Made by a program: the position numbers and the translations under genes
Part shown: positions 10,270 to 20,148 of the stretch, one piece after another
Layout of the letters: every line of letters starts with the position of its first letter
How positions within the stretch are numbered: position 1 is the stretch's first letter
NCBI RefSeq assembly: GCF_005280655.1
Contig: NZ_CP040058.1
Location: 2,332,001-2,396,000, forward strand
Origin: Anaerostipes rhamnosivorans
GTDB taxonomy: Bacteria; Bacillota; Clostridia; Lachnospirales; Lachnospiraceae
Reading direction: 5' to 3'
DNA: 64,000 bases
The notes under the pieces: generated by a model
What the model was told of the DNA's origin: nothing
What the model saw: the letters and a program-made list of their open reading frames with translations, nothing else
Database searches by the model: none

Positions 10270-13200
10270 TTACTCGTCCAGATCGTTTTCGATCAGGCTC
10301 ACGGATACCAGAGTGGAAATACCCTTTTCCTGCATGGTGATTCCATATAAAATATCCGCTGCTGTCATTGTACCACGTCTGTGGGTAATTACAATAAATT
10401 GTGTCTCTTTTGTAAGCTTATGCAGGTATTGTGCAAATCTTGCCACGTTGGAGTCATCCAGCGCCGCCTCGATCTCATCCAGCAGACAGAACGGAGACGG
10501 CTTCAGATTCTGGATGGCAAACAGAAGGGATATGGCAGTCAGTGCTTTTTCTCCTCCGGACAGCTGCATCATGTTTTGAAGCTTCTTGCCTGGCGGCTGC
10601 GCTATGATCCGGATACCGGATTCCAGCACATCGTCGTCTGTGAGTTCCAGACGCGCATATCCTCCGCCAAACAGTTCCTGAAATACATTTTGGAACATTT
10701 CCTGGATATCTTTAAACTTCTCTTGAAACTGGTTCTTCATGGCGGCTTCCAGTTCGTCGATGAGACCCACAAGATGTGCCTCTGCCTTCACGATATCCTC
10801 ATGCTGTTTTTTCAAGAACTCGTATCGCTCCAGCACATCCTTGTAGTCATCAATGGCGTTTACATTGACCGGTCCCAGATCTTTCATCTGCGCTTTGAGC
10901 TCTGCGATCTTCTTTTTTAACTCCTGGAGGCTTTCCGCCGGCTGTTCGACGCCTGCGGCCGCTTTTGCCTGATGGTATGTAAGCTCATAGTTTTCCCACA
11001 TATAGTTCAGCAGCTCCTGCTGCTTTTCATCGAACTTTTCTCTGGCTGAAGTGAGCCGGTAGACTTCCTTGTCAAACCCGTTCATACGCTCCATGAGTTC
11101 TTCCCTGGCGCCAAGGCTCTGCCGGTATCTCTCTTCCGTTTCCCCGAGTTTTCTCTGCCGGTCCAGGATCTGTTCTTCTTCTGTCTCGATCCACTGGTTT
11201 TTCGTAAGGACGGCCTGGCTTTTTTCCTCAATCTGCTTTTTAATGTCATCCATCGATGTCTCAATGGAACCTGTCTGCTTTCTCAGGGTATCCAGATCGT
11301 CTTCGATCTTGGAGATCTCCAGCCGTATCCTCTCGCTGTTGCTCATGATAAAATCCTGCTGCTGCTTGAGCTGCCCGGCTTTCATATGCGCCTCAGTGAC
11401 TTCCCTGGCTTTTTCTTCTGCCTTGATTCTGGCCTCATCCAGACGTTGCGAAAGGGTTTGGATCTTTTGCTCCTCCGACTGGTTCGCCTCCTCCAGCACC
11501 TGCTTTTTGTCAGATAAAGAGGTCACGTCACCTTCCATGGAATTGTATTCCCGACGGAGCGACTGGGCCTGAGCAAGAAATTCCTGCTCCCTCTTTACTT
11601 CTTCCTCCATCTGCTTTTCAATGGATCTAAGTGTCATCACCACCGTATTCTCTCGGAGAGAATATTCCTGAATGCTGCTCTGCAGCCGTCTGATCCTTTC
11701 CCCGGCCTTTTGTAGCTCTGCCGTTTTTTCATCCAAAACTTCTGCAAAACTAGAAATCTGCTCCCTGTCTTTTGAAAGCTTCTGCTTTAACTCTTTTAAC
11801 TCCCGGTTTCTTCCCAGTAGATTGCTCTTATTTTTGTAGGCACCTCCGGACATGGAACCTCCAGGGTTCAGAGCATCCCCTTCCAGTGTAACAATGCGGA
11901 AAGAATGATTGTATTTCCCCGCGATCCTGATACCGTCATCGATACTCTCCACCACAAGCACACGTCCTAAAAGGGAATGAAACAGGTCAGAAAACCGTTC
12001 GTCATAGCTGGCCAGCTGGTCACAGGTGCCGATGACACCCTCCTCCTTCAGTGCGTCAGGCCTCGGAAATCCTCCCCTGGACTTGATGGCATCCAAAGGC
12101 AGAAAGGTAACTCTTCCGTACCGGTTCCTTTTTAAGAATCCAATCATTTCTTTTGCTGTCTGCTGGGAGTCTGTTACCACATTCTGTATAGCTCCGCCCA
12201 GGGCGGTCTCCACAGCAAGCTCGTACTTTCTCTTTACCTTCATGATATCGGCCACTGCGCCGATGATTCCCGGCTGCTTGGCTTTCTGTTCCATGACCCT
12301 TTTGATGCCGAACCCATATCCCTCATAGCGTTCTGCCATGTTTCTCAGTGTTTCATAGCTGGACTGGCTGCGATGGAAGCTCTCTTTTTGGGACGCAAGG
12401 TTTTCCTGCGCTGAAGTTCTTTCTTTTTCCAGCACGGCGTAGAGATTTCTTTCCGCCACCAGGTCGTTTGAAAGCTTCTGTTTCTCCGCTAAAAGCCTCT
12501 GCTTTCTCTGATTTTCCTGCTGCTTTCTCTGTTCCTGTTCTATTCTGTGCTGCCTGGATTCCTGGGCCTGAGAATCAACATGGGAGATCCTCACCTCCAG
12601 CTGCTCGCGTACAGTCTCCACGTGCTGCAGCCGGTTGGATAGATTCATCTGATTGTTGGCAAAGCTTTGCTGGTTTCTCCTGACCTTTTCCAGTTCCGCT
12701 TCTGTGTCCTGGATCTCTTTCTGGAGAAATGCGACTTGGCTCTCACTCTCCACAGTTTCTTCCTGGGCTTTCTTTAACGCTTCTCTGATCTCTTCCTGTT
12801 CCCCTTGAAGCTTAGCAAGCTGGCTTTGCTTGTCTTCCTTTTCCCCGGCAAGACGCTGAATGTCAGAAGCCAGATGCGTCTCTCTCATGCGCTCCGTATT
12901 CATCTGTTCTCTCAGGACTTTGATCTGGCCTTCTTGCTTTTCTTTGTCCACCTTGGCTTCAGAAAGCCCTTCTGTCCTGGTTTCGATCTCAGACTTTAAT
13001 TCGTTGAGTGCCTGATCCTGTTTTTCATACTCGGCTTTTGTCTGTTCCAGACGCCTTCCTGCATCGTCCACTTCCCTCTGGGCAATCGTTATCTTTTCGT
13101 CCAGGGCTTCCATCTCCTCTGAAAGCCTGCCGTTTTCCAGCAGGAACATGGAAGTATCATATTCTTTTAACCGGTCCCGGTATCCGAGATATTCCCTTGC

Positions 13201-13833
13201 CTTTTCAGACTGGTGCTTTAGCGGTCCCACCTGGCGTTCCAACTCAGAAAGAATATCAGTCACACGGTTTAAGTTGTCCCGTTCAGCCTCCAGAGACTTC
13301 TCGGTCTCAAGCTTGTTTTTCTTATACTTGACAATCCCGGCAGCCTCATCAAACAATTCTCTCCGGTCTTCCGGCTTTCCGCTCAGAATCTGGTCAATCT
13401 GGCCCTGCCCGATGATAGAATATCCTTCCTTTCCAATTCCAGTGTCAAAGAATAACTCTACGATATCCTTCCGCCTGCACGGACTTCCGTTCATCAAGTA
13501 TTCACTTTCTCCGGAACGGTAAACCCTCCTGGCCACTGTCACTTCGTCAAACCCTATGGGAAGGCTCTGGTCACTGTTATCCATCGTGATAGCAACATAA
13601 GCAGAACCCATGGGCTTTCTCATCTCCGTGCCAGAGAAAATCACATCCTCCATCTTGGCGCCCCGAAGCTGTTTGGCGCTCTGTTCACCCAGCACCCACC
13701 GGACTGCATCCGCCACGTTGCTCTTTCCGCTCCCATTGGGTCCCACGATGCCCGTGATACCACTGTCAAATTTAAAAATCATTTTATTGGCAAAGGATTT
13801 GAATCCGTTTACTTCAATGCTTTTCAGATACAT
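10270..13833 (-). CDS. smc: Chromosome segregation ATPase SMC
   Basis: Condensin core ATPase. Walker A GPNGSGKSN is at residues 31-39; long coiled-coil arms flank a hinge (about 500-660, with a Gly-rich GGSMSGGAY segment). The C-terminal head carries the ABC signature LSGGEK (about 1090) and Walker B LLDEIEAALD. The length of 1,187 is typical. It lies 2 bp after rnc and is followed by ftsY, the conserved Firmicutes order. It acts with ScpA/ScpB, which are not in this window. Confidence 0.98.
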   Translation of the reverse strand: MYLKSIEVNGFKSFANKMIFKFDSGITGIVGPNGSGKSNVADAVRWVLGEQSAKQLRGAKMEDVIFSGTEMRKPMGSAYVAITMDNSDQSLPIGFDEVTVARRVYRSGESEYLMNGSPCRRKDIVELFFDTGIGKEGYSIIGQGQIDQILSGKPEDRRELFDEAAGIVKYKKNKLETEKSLEAERDNLNRVTDILSELERQVGPLKHQSEKAREYLGYRDRLKEYDTSMFLLENGRLSEEMEALDEKITIAQREVDDAGRRLEQTKAEYEKQDQALNELKSEIETRTEGLSEAKVDKEKQEGQIKVLREQMNTERMRETHLASDIQRLAGEKEDKQSQLAKLQGEQEEIREALKKAQEETVESESQVAFLQKEIQDTEAELEKVRRNQQSFANNQMNLSNRLQHVETVREQLEVRISHVDSQAQESRQHRIEQEQRKQQENQRKQRLLAEKQKLSNDLVAERNLYAVLEKERTSAQENLASQKESFHRSQSSYETLRNMAERYEGYGFGIKRVMEQKAKQPGIIGAVADIMKVKRKYELAVETALGGAIQNVVTDSQQTAKEMIGFLKRNRYGRVTFLPLDAIKSRGGFPRPDALKEEGVIGTCDQLASYDERFSDLFHSLLGRVLVVESIDDGIRIAGKYNHSFRIVTLEGDALNPGGSMSGGAYKNKSNLLGRNRELKELKQKLSKDREQISSFAEVLDEKTAELQKAGERIRRLQSSIQEYSLRENTVVMTLRSIEKQMEEEVKREQEFLAQAQSLRREYNSMEGDVTSLSDKKQVLEEANQSEEQKIQTLSQRLDEARIKAEEKAREVTEAHMKAGQLKQQQDFIMSNSERIRLEISKIEDDLDTLRKQTGSIETSMDDIKKQIEEKSQAVLTKNQWIETEEEQILDRQRKLGETEERYRQSLGAREELMERMNGFDKEVYRLTSAREKFDEKQQELLNYMWENYELTYHQAKAAAGVEQPAESLQELKKKIAELKAQMKDLGPVNVNAIDDYKDVLERYEFLKKQHEDIVKAEAHLVGLIDELEAAMKNQFQEKFKDIQEMFQNVFQELFGGGYARLELTDDDVLESGIRIIAQPPGKKLQNMMQLSGGEKALTAISLLFAIQNLKPSPFCLLDEIEAALDDSNVARFAQYLHKLTKETQFIVITHRRGTMTAADILYGITMQEKGISTLVSVSLIENDLDE

Positions 13834-13835
13834 AG

Positions 13836-14531
13836 CTACCTCAATATTCTGTCCTTATGTTTCATTGCCTCATAGGCTGCCATCTGCTCCGCACTTTTCT
13901 TGCTCCTGCCGGCTCCGGTCCCGATAACCTTTCCGCCCAGTTTGGCCTCCACCGTAAAAGTCTTTTGATGGTCAGGCCCTTCCTCTTTCGTCAGTATATA
14001 CGAGAGGGATTCTTTGGATATACTCTGTACCAACTCCTGAAGTGAAGTTTTGGCATCATAAAACAGCACCTTTTCATCCACATCCTGAAGAAGATAAGTC
14101 TCCACAAACTTTCTGGCCTCCTCAAATCCCTGATCCAGATACACAGCTCCTATGACAGCCTCAAACGCGTCCGAAAGGATTGAGTTGCGCTCCCGTCCTC
14201 CTGTAAGATCCTCACCTTTGCTGAGAAGCAGGTAATCTCCCAATGCGATATCCTTGGCACAAAACGCAAGCGTTGGTTCGCAGACAAGGCTTGCTCTCAT
14301 TTTTGTCAGTTTCCCTTCCGGTTCGTCTCTGTAAGTCTTAAATAAATAGTCACTCATAATCAGTTCCAGCACTGCGTCCCCTAAAAATTCCAGGCGTTCA
14401 TTATCTTTCCCTCTGGGTAATTTTCGCTCATTTGCATAGGAACTGTGTGTCAATGCTGTTGTCAGTAATTTCTGGTCATGGAAACGAATCTTGATCCTTT
14501 TCTGAAAATCTTCCTGATTTGATTGATTCAT
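13836..14531 (-). CDS. rnc: Ribonuclease III
   Basis: Double-strand-specific endoribonuclease for rRNA and mRNA processing. It has the RNase III signature ERLEFLGDAVLEL, the second acidic site DAFEAVIGAVYLD and a C-terminal dsRBD (last 70 residues or so). I chose the ATG at 14531, 5 nt after the plsX stop, with AAGGAAAAG upstream; the longer frame to 14603 would run 67 bp into plsX and has no support. That gives about 231 residues, the normal length. Confidence 0.96.
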   Translation of the reverse strand: MNQSNQEDFQKRIKIRFHDQKLLTTALTHSSYANERKLPRGKDNERLEFLGDAVLELIMSDYLFKTYRDEPEGKLTKMRASLVCEPTLAFCAKDIALGDYLLLSKGEDLTGGRERNSILSDAFEAVIGAVYLDQGFEEARKFVETYLLQDVDEKVLFYDAKTSLQELVQSISKESLSYILTKEEGPDHQKTFTVEAKLGGKVIGTGAGRSKKSAEQMAAYEAMKHKDRILR

Positions 14532-14536
14532 ACCTT

Positions 14537-15547
14537 TTACTTTTCCTTTACAATCTGTTCTTTGATCTTTTCGTTGATTTTGGCTTCTGAGAATGCGATA
14601 CACTGGATAATGGCATTCTTTGTTTCTTTTGCTTTGGAACTTCCGTGCATTTTCACTACCAGCCCGTTTAGTCCCAGAAGGGGCGCTCCGCCGTGTTCTG
14701 ACGCGTCAAATCGTTTTAATGTCTTTTTCAAGGACGGTTTGACGAGAAGTCCACCGATCTTTCCACGTAAGCTCTGCATCATTCCGTCTTTTACAATGGA
14801 CATGAGCGTGGAAGAAAGTCCCTCTGACAGCTTCAGGATCACGTTTCCCACAAAAGCGTCACACACGACCACATCTGCCTGTCCGGAATGAATATCCCTG
14901 GCCTCTATGCTTCCGGTAAAGTTGATATCGCTGCATTCCTTTAGAAGCGGGAATGTGTCTTTTACAAGCGTATTTCCTTTGGCCTCTTCCACACCTACAT
15001 TTACAATGGCCACCTTCGGTTTCCTGACTCCCACCACGTCTTCCATATAAATGGAGCCCATTTTTGCAAACTCCAAAAGATATTCCGGTTTGGCATCCAT
15101 GTTGGCCCCACTGTCAATGATCAGAGAGACACCCTTGGTCGTCGGCATCAACGCTGCCAAAGGCGCACGCTTCACACCTTTGATCCTGCCTACCACGAAC
15201 TGCCCTCCCACAAGGATCGCACCTGAGCTTCCCGCTGAGACAAACGCATCTGCAGTCTGGTCTTTCACCATTTTCATTCCGACTACCATGGAAGAATCTT
15301 TCTTCTTACGAATCGCCTCCACCGGTGATTCATCACAAGAAATTTCTTCTTCTGCATTGACGACTTCAACCTGCTCACTTTTGTAACGGTATTTTTTCAG
15401 TTCCTCGTGGATCCTCGGGGATTTTCCCACAAGATATACCTTGATGTTGCTGTTTTCATTGACCGCGTCTACTGCGCCCTTGACGATCTCCCCGGGCGCA
15501 TTGTCGCCACCCATGGCATCCAGCGCAACCTTAACTATCTTTTCCAT
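14537..15547 (-). CDS. plsX: Phosphate acyltransferase PlsX
   Basis: Converts acyl-ACP to acyl-phosphate for phospholipid synthesis. It begins VKVALDAMGGDNAPGEIVKG, the family N-terminus, and keeps SAGSSGAIL and VCDAFVGNVILK. AAGGAGG precedes the ATG. In many Firmicutes acpP lies between plsX and rnc; here rnc follows at once and no acpP is present. It is preceded by a hairpin separating it from rpmF. Confidence 0.97.
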   Translation of the reverse strand: MEKIVKVALDAMGGDNAPGEIVKGAVDAVNENSNIKVYLVGKSPRIHEELKKYRYKSEQVEVVNAEEEISCDESPVEAIRKKKDSSMVVGMKMVKDQTADAFVSAGSSGAILVGGQFVVGRIKGVKRAPLAALMPTTKGVSLIIDSGANMDAKPEYLLEFAKMGSIYMEDVVGVRKPKVAIVNVGVEEAKGNTLVKDTFPLLKECSDINFTGSIEARDIHSGQADVVVCDAFVGNVILKLSEGLSSTLMSIVKDGMMQSLRGKIGGLLVKPSLKKTLKRFDASEHGGAPLLGLNGLVVKMHGSSKAKETKNAIIQCIAFSEAKINEKIKEQIVKEK

Positions 15548-15588
15548 ATAAAACCTCCTTGATACATCATTCTTAAATTAAAAGAAAT

Positions 15589-15627
15589 GCCATCCGCTTA
15601 AACTAATATAGTCTAAACGCATGGCAA
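15589..15627 (-). terminator. Hairpin between rpmF and plsX
   Basis: TGCCATCCGCTTAAAC (15589-15604) pairs with GTCTAAACGCATGGCA (15612-15627) with a few mismatches or G-U pairs. On the minus strand it is followed by a T-rich stretch (TTTCTTTTAATTT). It probably gives partial termination or RNA processing after rpmF. Confidence 0.55.
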
Positions 15628-15656
15628 TCGAAGACAACATGTGCTGCTGTCAATTC

Positions 15657-15836
15657 TTACTGAGCATTTACAATTTCTCTTTTATTGTAAGATCCGCAGG
15701 CTTTGCACACTCTGTGAGGCATCATTAATTCACCGCACTTGCTGCACTTTACTAAAGCCGGTGCAGTCATTTTCCAGTTAGCTCTACGTTTATCTCTTCT
15801 CGCTTTTGAAGATTTATTCTTTGGACAGATTGACAT
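15657..15836 (-). CDS. rpmF: 50S ribosomal protein L32
   Basis: A 59-residue protein translated by hand from the ATG at 15836. It starts MSICPKNKSSKARRDKRRAN and has the zinc-ribbon cysteine pairs CSKC and CKAC, so it is the zinc-binding form of L32. The RBS is GGAGGTGTAATACC. It lies 5 bp after yceD, the very common yceD-rpmF pair. Confidence 0.97.
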   Translation of the reverse strand: MSICPKNKSSKARRDKRRANWKMTAPALVKCSKCGELMMPHRVCKACGSYNKREIVNAQ

Positions 15837-15841
15837 TGGTA

Positions 15842-16360
15842 TTACACCTCCTTAAAATTCTTAAAAATATCCTGGATAGCTGCCATCCGTGGATCCTGGA
15901 CCGTCCGGTCGCAGCCGCACTCTTCCTTGTTCAGGTTCGCTCCACACACCGGACAAAGCCCTCTGCAATCTTCATCGCATAACACCTTTGTCGGCAGCAG
16001 AGGAATCACTTCCTCAAGAATAAGTTCATCCACGTCCAGGCTGCTTCCATCTAGGAAAGACACTTGATCCTTACAAGTTTCTTCTATGTCATCAAAATCC
16101 AATGCTTTATAGACATTGAGCCGAATCTTTTCCGGGACCTCAGTAAGGCACCGGTCACAAGGCATCCCGACTGTGATACTTGTCTCAAACGCAATGGATA
16201 CCGTCCGTTTTCCTTCATTCCTTAAAACAACCGGGAAAGAAGACTTTTCAAGGACCGGATAACTTCCCCTTTTAAGGACAAGCTCGTCCATATCCAGAGA
16301 ACACTCCACTGTCTGTTCATGATTTGGCATTGACAATAATTTTGATAACTGAATTAGCAT
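15842..16360 (-). CDS. yceD: YceD/DUF177 family protein
   Basis: Conserved protein almost always encoded before rpmF and linked to large-subunit rRNA metabolism; its biochemical role is not settled. The C-terminal half has the family metal-site pattern CDEDCRGLCPVCGANLN, and an earlier CDRC lies in the middle. I chose the ATG at 16360 because AGGAGAT lies just upstream; the longer frame to 16417 has no RBS. The protein is 172 residues long. Confidence 0.9.
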   Translation of the reverse strand: MLIQLSKLLSMPNHEQTVECSLDMDELVLKRGSYPVLEKSSFPVVLRNEGKRTVSIAFETSITVGMPCDRCLTEVPEKIRLNVYKALDFDDIEETCKDQVSFLDGSSLDVDELILEEVIPLLPTKVLCDEDCRGLCPVCGANLNKEECGCDRTVQDPRMAAIQDIFKNFKEV

Positions 16361-16423
16361 ACTATCTCCTAAAATTTCATACTTGTCTATTATACAAACG
16401 TCATATTTGTTTGTCAAGTAATT

Positions 16424-17617
16424 TTATTTTACAAGAGCAACGGTGTCTCTTGCGATCATCACTTCTTCGTTGGTCGGAATACAGAGCACTTTTACCCTGG
16501 AGTCATCTGTGGAGATCACTGCCGCTTTCCCGTGTACATCGTTCTTTACAGCATCGATCTTGGCACCAATACACTCTAAGTATTCTCCGATGGCTGCCCT
16601 TGTCGCATCGTCATTTTCACCGAGTCCTGCGGTAAATGCGATGGCATCCACTCCGTTCATTGCCACAGTGTATGCCCCAATGTATTTTGCTACACGGTAT
16701 GCGTATGCGTCCAGTGCTGCCTTGGCGGCCTTGTTTCCTTCTGCCTTTGCAGCCTTTACGTCCCTGAAATCAGAGGAGACTCCGCCTGACAGTCCGAGCA
16801 CTCCGGATTCTTTGTTTAAGATGTTTACAACTTCGGATACCGTCTTATTCTCTTTGTTTGCAATAAATTCAAGGATGGCTGGGTCCAGATCACCGGAACG
16901 GGTACCCATAATCAGCCCTTCAAGCGGTGTCAATCCCATGGAAGTATCCACGGATTCTCCGCCTTTGACAGCTGTGACACTGGCTCCATTTCCTAAATGG
17001 CATACGATGATATTGAGATCTTTGATGTCTTTTCCGAGCATTTTTGCGGCTTCATTGGAGACGAACTGATGGGATGTCCCGTGGAACCCATAACGGCGGA
17101 TGCCGTCTTCGTCATAGTACTTTCTTGGAATTCCGTAGAGGAAGGCTTTTTCCGGCATCGTCTGGTGAAACGCAGTATCAAACACTGCCACCATCGGCTT
17201 GTCCTGCATCAGTTCTTGGCATGCTTCAATCCCGATCAGGGCAGCTGGGTTGTGGAGCGGTGCGAATACGTTGCATGCCTCGATCTCTTTTAACACATCC
17301 TCTGTGATGATACAGGATTTTGTGAACTTTTCTCCGCCGTGTACGACTCTGTGGCCTACTGCGCTGATCTCATCCAGGGAAGCGATCACTCCGTTTTCTT
17401 TGTCCGTAAGCTGTTCTAATACGATGCCAATGGCTGTCTTATGATCCGGCATGGCAGGAGCTGTCTTAATCTTGTCTTTTCCTGCCGGCTCATGGGTCAG
17501 GGCTCCGTCGATCCCGATCCTCTCACAGAGGCCTTTTGCCAAAACGTCTTCCGTGTCAGAATCGATCAGCTGATATTTCAGTGAGGAACTTCCGCAATTG
17601 ATAACTAAAACTTTCAT
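16424..17617 (-). CDS. ackA: Acetate kinase
   Basis: Converts acetyl phosphate and ADP to acetate and ATP, the substrate-level ATP step of acetate fermentation. Motifs include NCGSSSLKYQLID (N-terminus), GHRVVHGGEKF, HLGNGAS and TRSGDLDP. The 397-residue length is normal. It lies 27 bp after pta and works with it. It is followed by yceD-rpmF, so the transcript may continue. Confidence 0.98.
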   Translation of the reverse strand: MKVLVINCGSSSLKYQLIDSDTEDVLAKGLCERIGIDGALTHEPAGKDKIKTAPAMPDHKTAIGIVLEQLTDKENGVIASLDEISAVGHRVVHGGEKFTKSCIITEDVLKEIEACNVFAPLHNPAALIGIEACQELMQDKPMVAVFDTAFHQTMPEKAFLYGIPRKYYDEDGIRRYGFHGTSHQFVSNEAAKMLGKDIKDLNIIVCHLGNGASVTAVKGGESVDTSMGLTPLEGLIMGTRSGDLDPAILEFIANKENKTVSEVVNILNKESGVLGLSGGVSSDFRDVKAAKAEGNKAAKAALDAYAYRVAKYIGAYTVAMNGVDAIAFTAGLGENDDATRAAIGEYLECIGAKIDAVKNDVHGKAAVISTDDSRVKVLCIPTNEEVMIARDTVALVK

Positions 17618-17644
17618 TCTTAATTCTCCTATATACTCTAATCT

Positions 17645-18649
17645 CTAATTATTTTCTGTGAGCTGTGCCTGTACTGCTGTGATGGCCACAACACCGACAA
17701 TATCCTCTGCCTTACATCCACGGGATAAGTCGTTGACCGGCTTTGCAATACCCTGGGTAACTGGTCCGTAGGCTTCTGCTTTGGCAAGTCTCTGGACTAA
17801 TTTGTATCCGATGTTTCCGGCGTCCAGGTCAGGGAATACAAGAACATTGGCTTTTCCTGCCACTTCGCTTCTAGGAGCTTTGGAAGCCGCAACTTCAGGT
17901 ACAATAGCCGCATCCAGCTGCAGTTCTCCGCAGATCAATGTATCCGGATAATCTTTTTTTGCGATGGCAGTGGCTTCTACTACTTTTGTCACGTCATCGT
18001 GCTTTGCGCTTCCCACAGTAGAATGAGAGAGCATGGCAACTCTAGGTTCCTCGCCCACGAGCTGTTTGAAGGTCTGTGCGGAACTTCCTGCAATAGCTGC
18101 CAGCTGTTCTGAATTAGGATTCTGGTTCAGTCCGCAGTCTGCAAATACAAAAGTACCGTTGGCACCCAGATCACAGTCCGGCACTACCATAAGGAAAAAG
18201 GCAGAAACGATCTTTGTTCCCGGAGCTGTCTTGACAACCTGAAGCGCAGAGCGCAGAACGTTTGCAGATGAGTTTACGGCACCAGCCACCATACCGTCCG
18301 CATCCCCGGAGCGCACCATCGTAGCTCCGAAAAACAGAGGATTGGAGAGCAGGATCTCTTTCGCGTCTTCCGGCAGAAGACCTTTGCTCTTTCTAGCTTC
18401 ACACAAAGATTCAATATATGTATTGAGTCTCTCGCAGTTATCTGGATCTACAAAAGTTGCCTGGGAAAGGTCAAATCCCTCTGCCCGGCTTAAAATGTCT
18501 TCCTTGTTTCCCACCAGGATCACATCGGCGATCCCTTCCTTTAATACTGTGTCAGCCGCTTCAATCGTACGGGGATCTCCGGTCTCCGGCAGGACAATCT
18601 TCTTTCTTTCATTTTTAGCTCGTTCTTTAATCACATCAATAAAACTCAT
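17645..18649 (-). CDS. pta: Phosphate acetyltransferase
   Basis: Exchanges acetyl-CoA and phosphate for acetyl phosphate and CoA. It is the short single-domain form (334 residues), with conserved MVAGAVNSSANVLRSALQ, MLSHSTVGSAKHDDV and ELQLDAAIVPEVA. It is the first gene of pta-ackA, behind a good promoter at 18698-18726, with GGAGCAACG as RBS. Confidence 0.97.
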   Translation of the reverse strand: MSFIDVIKERAKNERKKIVLPETGDPRTIEAADTVLKEGIADVILVGNKEDILSRAEGFDLSQATFVDPDNCERLNTYIESLCEARKSKGLLPEDAKEILLSNPLFFGATMVRSGDADGMVAGAVNSSANVLRSALQVVKTAPGTKIVSAFFLMVVPDCDLGANGTFVFADCGLNQNPNSEQLAAIAGSSAQTFKQLVGEEPRVAMLSHSTVGSAKHDDVTKVVEATAIAKKDYPDTLICGELQLDAAIVPEVAASKAPRSEVAGKANVLVFPDLDAGNIGYKLVQRLAKAEAYGPVTQGIAKPVNDLSRGCKAEDIVGVVAITAVQAQLTENN

Positions 18650-18697
18650 TACGTTGCTCCTTCCAACTTTCTACAAAGATGAATTCTTATCATGGAA

Positions 18698-18726
18698 ATT
18701 ATACAATATTCGTTAGTTGTATACAA
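18698..18726 (-). promoter_or_regulatory. Candidate promoter of pta-ackA
   Basis: On the minus strand TTGTAT (18721-18726) and a perfect TATAAT (18698-18703) are 17 bp apart, about 48 bp before the pta ATG. Confidence 0.65.
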
Positions 18727-18837
18727 TATGCCTTGTTGTACTTTTCCCTGTACATCTCATCTCATAATGTTTTCATTTTACTATCTTTTATTTTTAATAG
18801 CAAGTTTCAGCCTTTTATTTCCTCTTTTTTGTGCAAT

Positions 18838-18866
18838 TTTACCTTTTTCCAGTTCTTTGTTATAAT
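18838..18866 (+). promoter_or_regulatory. Candidate promoter of tmcAL
   Basis: TTTACC (18838-18843) and TATAAT (18861-18866) are 17 bp apart and end 27 bp before the tmcAL ATG. It is divergent from the pta promoter. Confidence 0.6.
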
Positions 18867-18893
18867 GATTTCACAAAAGAAAGGAGACCAGCA

Positions 18894-20108
18894 ATGAAAA
18901 CTGCGGCAATCATTTGTGAGTACAATCCGTTCCATAACGGTCATCTTTACCATATCGAAAAGACAAAACGTATTTTAGGTGCTGATTATATCATTGCACT
19001 GATGAGTGGAAATTATGTACAGCGCGGTGGTCCAGCTGTCATGGAAAAAAAACTGAGAACAAAAATGGCTTTGATGAATGGGGCCGATCTGGTGCTGGAG
19101 CTGCCGTTGTGGTTTTCTGCCGGGAGCGCTCCCTACTTTGCCGACGGCAGCATCGCCCTTCTGGATTCCCTGGGGGTTGTGGATATCCTTTCCTTCGGCA
19201 GTGAATGCGGTTCTCTGAGCCGCCTGCTTTCTCTGGGCAACTTTCTCGCCGACAGGGAACAGGATCTCACAGAACAGATCAAACTGCTTTTAAAGACCGG
19301 CATCTCCTATCCCAAAGCGAGGGAGAATGCATTTCTATCACTGGGATGCTCCAAAAGTGACACCGAAGTCCTGAAAGAGCCCAACAATCTGCTGGGACTT
19401 GAATATATCATGGCACTTAAGCGCAGAAACAGCAGCATCCGTCCATTCTGCATCCCAAGAAAACACAGCAGCCACCACAGTCTTGACCTTTCCGGGGATA
19501 TCAGCTCTGCCTCCGCTATCCGGTCACGGCTGGCTGTTTATGACGGTTTAAATAAGGCCCTTGGAAGTGTCCCGGAAAATCTGCACCCGCTGTTACGTAA
19601 CACGTATCAGCGCCAGTTCCCTGTGTTATTGGACGATTTCTCGGATCTTCTGTCCTATAAACTCTGCACGGAATCCTCTTTTGAAGACTATTGGGACATC
19701 TCCGGGGATCTAAGCGACCGTATCAGAAACATGACCGTACCCGGGCAGCCGTTTTCCTGCCAGATCGAAGCTGTAAAAAACAAAAGTCTCACCTGGAGCC
19801 GGATCAGCAGAGGATTTCTGCACATCCTCCTCAATATGAAGCAGTCCTGCAATGACCGTTACGTGAATTCAGGACAGCCTCTCTACTTCCAGATCCTCGG
19901 CTTCCGTAAAGATGCTTCCGTCTTAATACGTGAAATCAAAAACAACAAACAATGGCCTATGGTCCGCCATCTGAGACCTCTTGAGGATCCTCTGACAAAC
20001 GTCCAGGAACAGATGCTTTTTACAGAGCAAAAAGCGGACGCTCTCTATCAGATGATACTCCGCGCCAAATTTAAAACAAAGCTTAAGGAAGAACAAATCA
20101 TAATATAA
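18894..20108 (+). CDS. tmcAL: tRNA(Met) cytidine acetate ligase TmcAL
   Basis: Homologue of Bacillus YlbM/TmcAL, which uses ATP and acetate to make N4-acetylcytidine at the wobble position of elongator tRNA-Met. The nucleotidyltransferase motif EYNPFHNGH lies near residue 10, followed by ALMSGNYVQRG. I chose the ATG at 18894 for its AAAGGAG; the longer open frame from 18831 lacks one. About 404 residues. It lies divergent to pta-ackA, whose product acetate is its substrate. Confidence 0.92.
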   Translation: MKTAAIICEYNPFHNGHLYHIEKTKRILGADYIIALMSGNYVQRGGPAVMEKKLRTKMALMNGADLVLELPLWFSAGSAPYFADGSIALLDSLGVVDILSFGSECGSLSRLLSLGNFLADREQDLTEQIKLLLKTGISYPKARENAFLSLGCSKSDTEVLKEPNNLLGLEYIMALKRRNSSIRPFCIPRKHSSHHSLDLSGDISSASAIRSRLAVYDGLNKALGSVPENLHPLLRNTYQRQFPVLLDDFSDLLSYKLCTESSFEDYWDISGDLSDRIRNMTVPGQPFSCQIEAVKNKSLTWSRISRGFLHILLNMKQSCNDRYVNSGQPLYFQILGFRKDASVLIREIKNNKQWPMVRHLRPLEDPLTNVQEQMLFTEQKADALYQMILRAKFKTKLKEEQIII

Positions 20109-20148
20109 CCTTTCCTTTCATAGGCTGTAGAGGACAGGGGGTTTTTCT

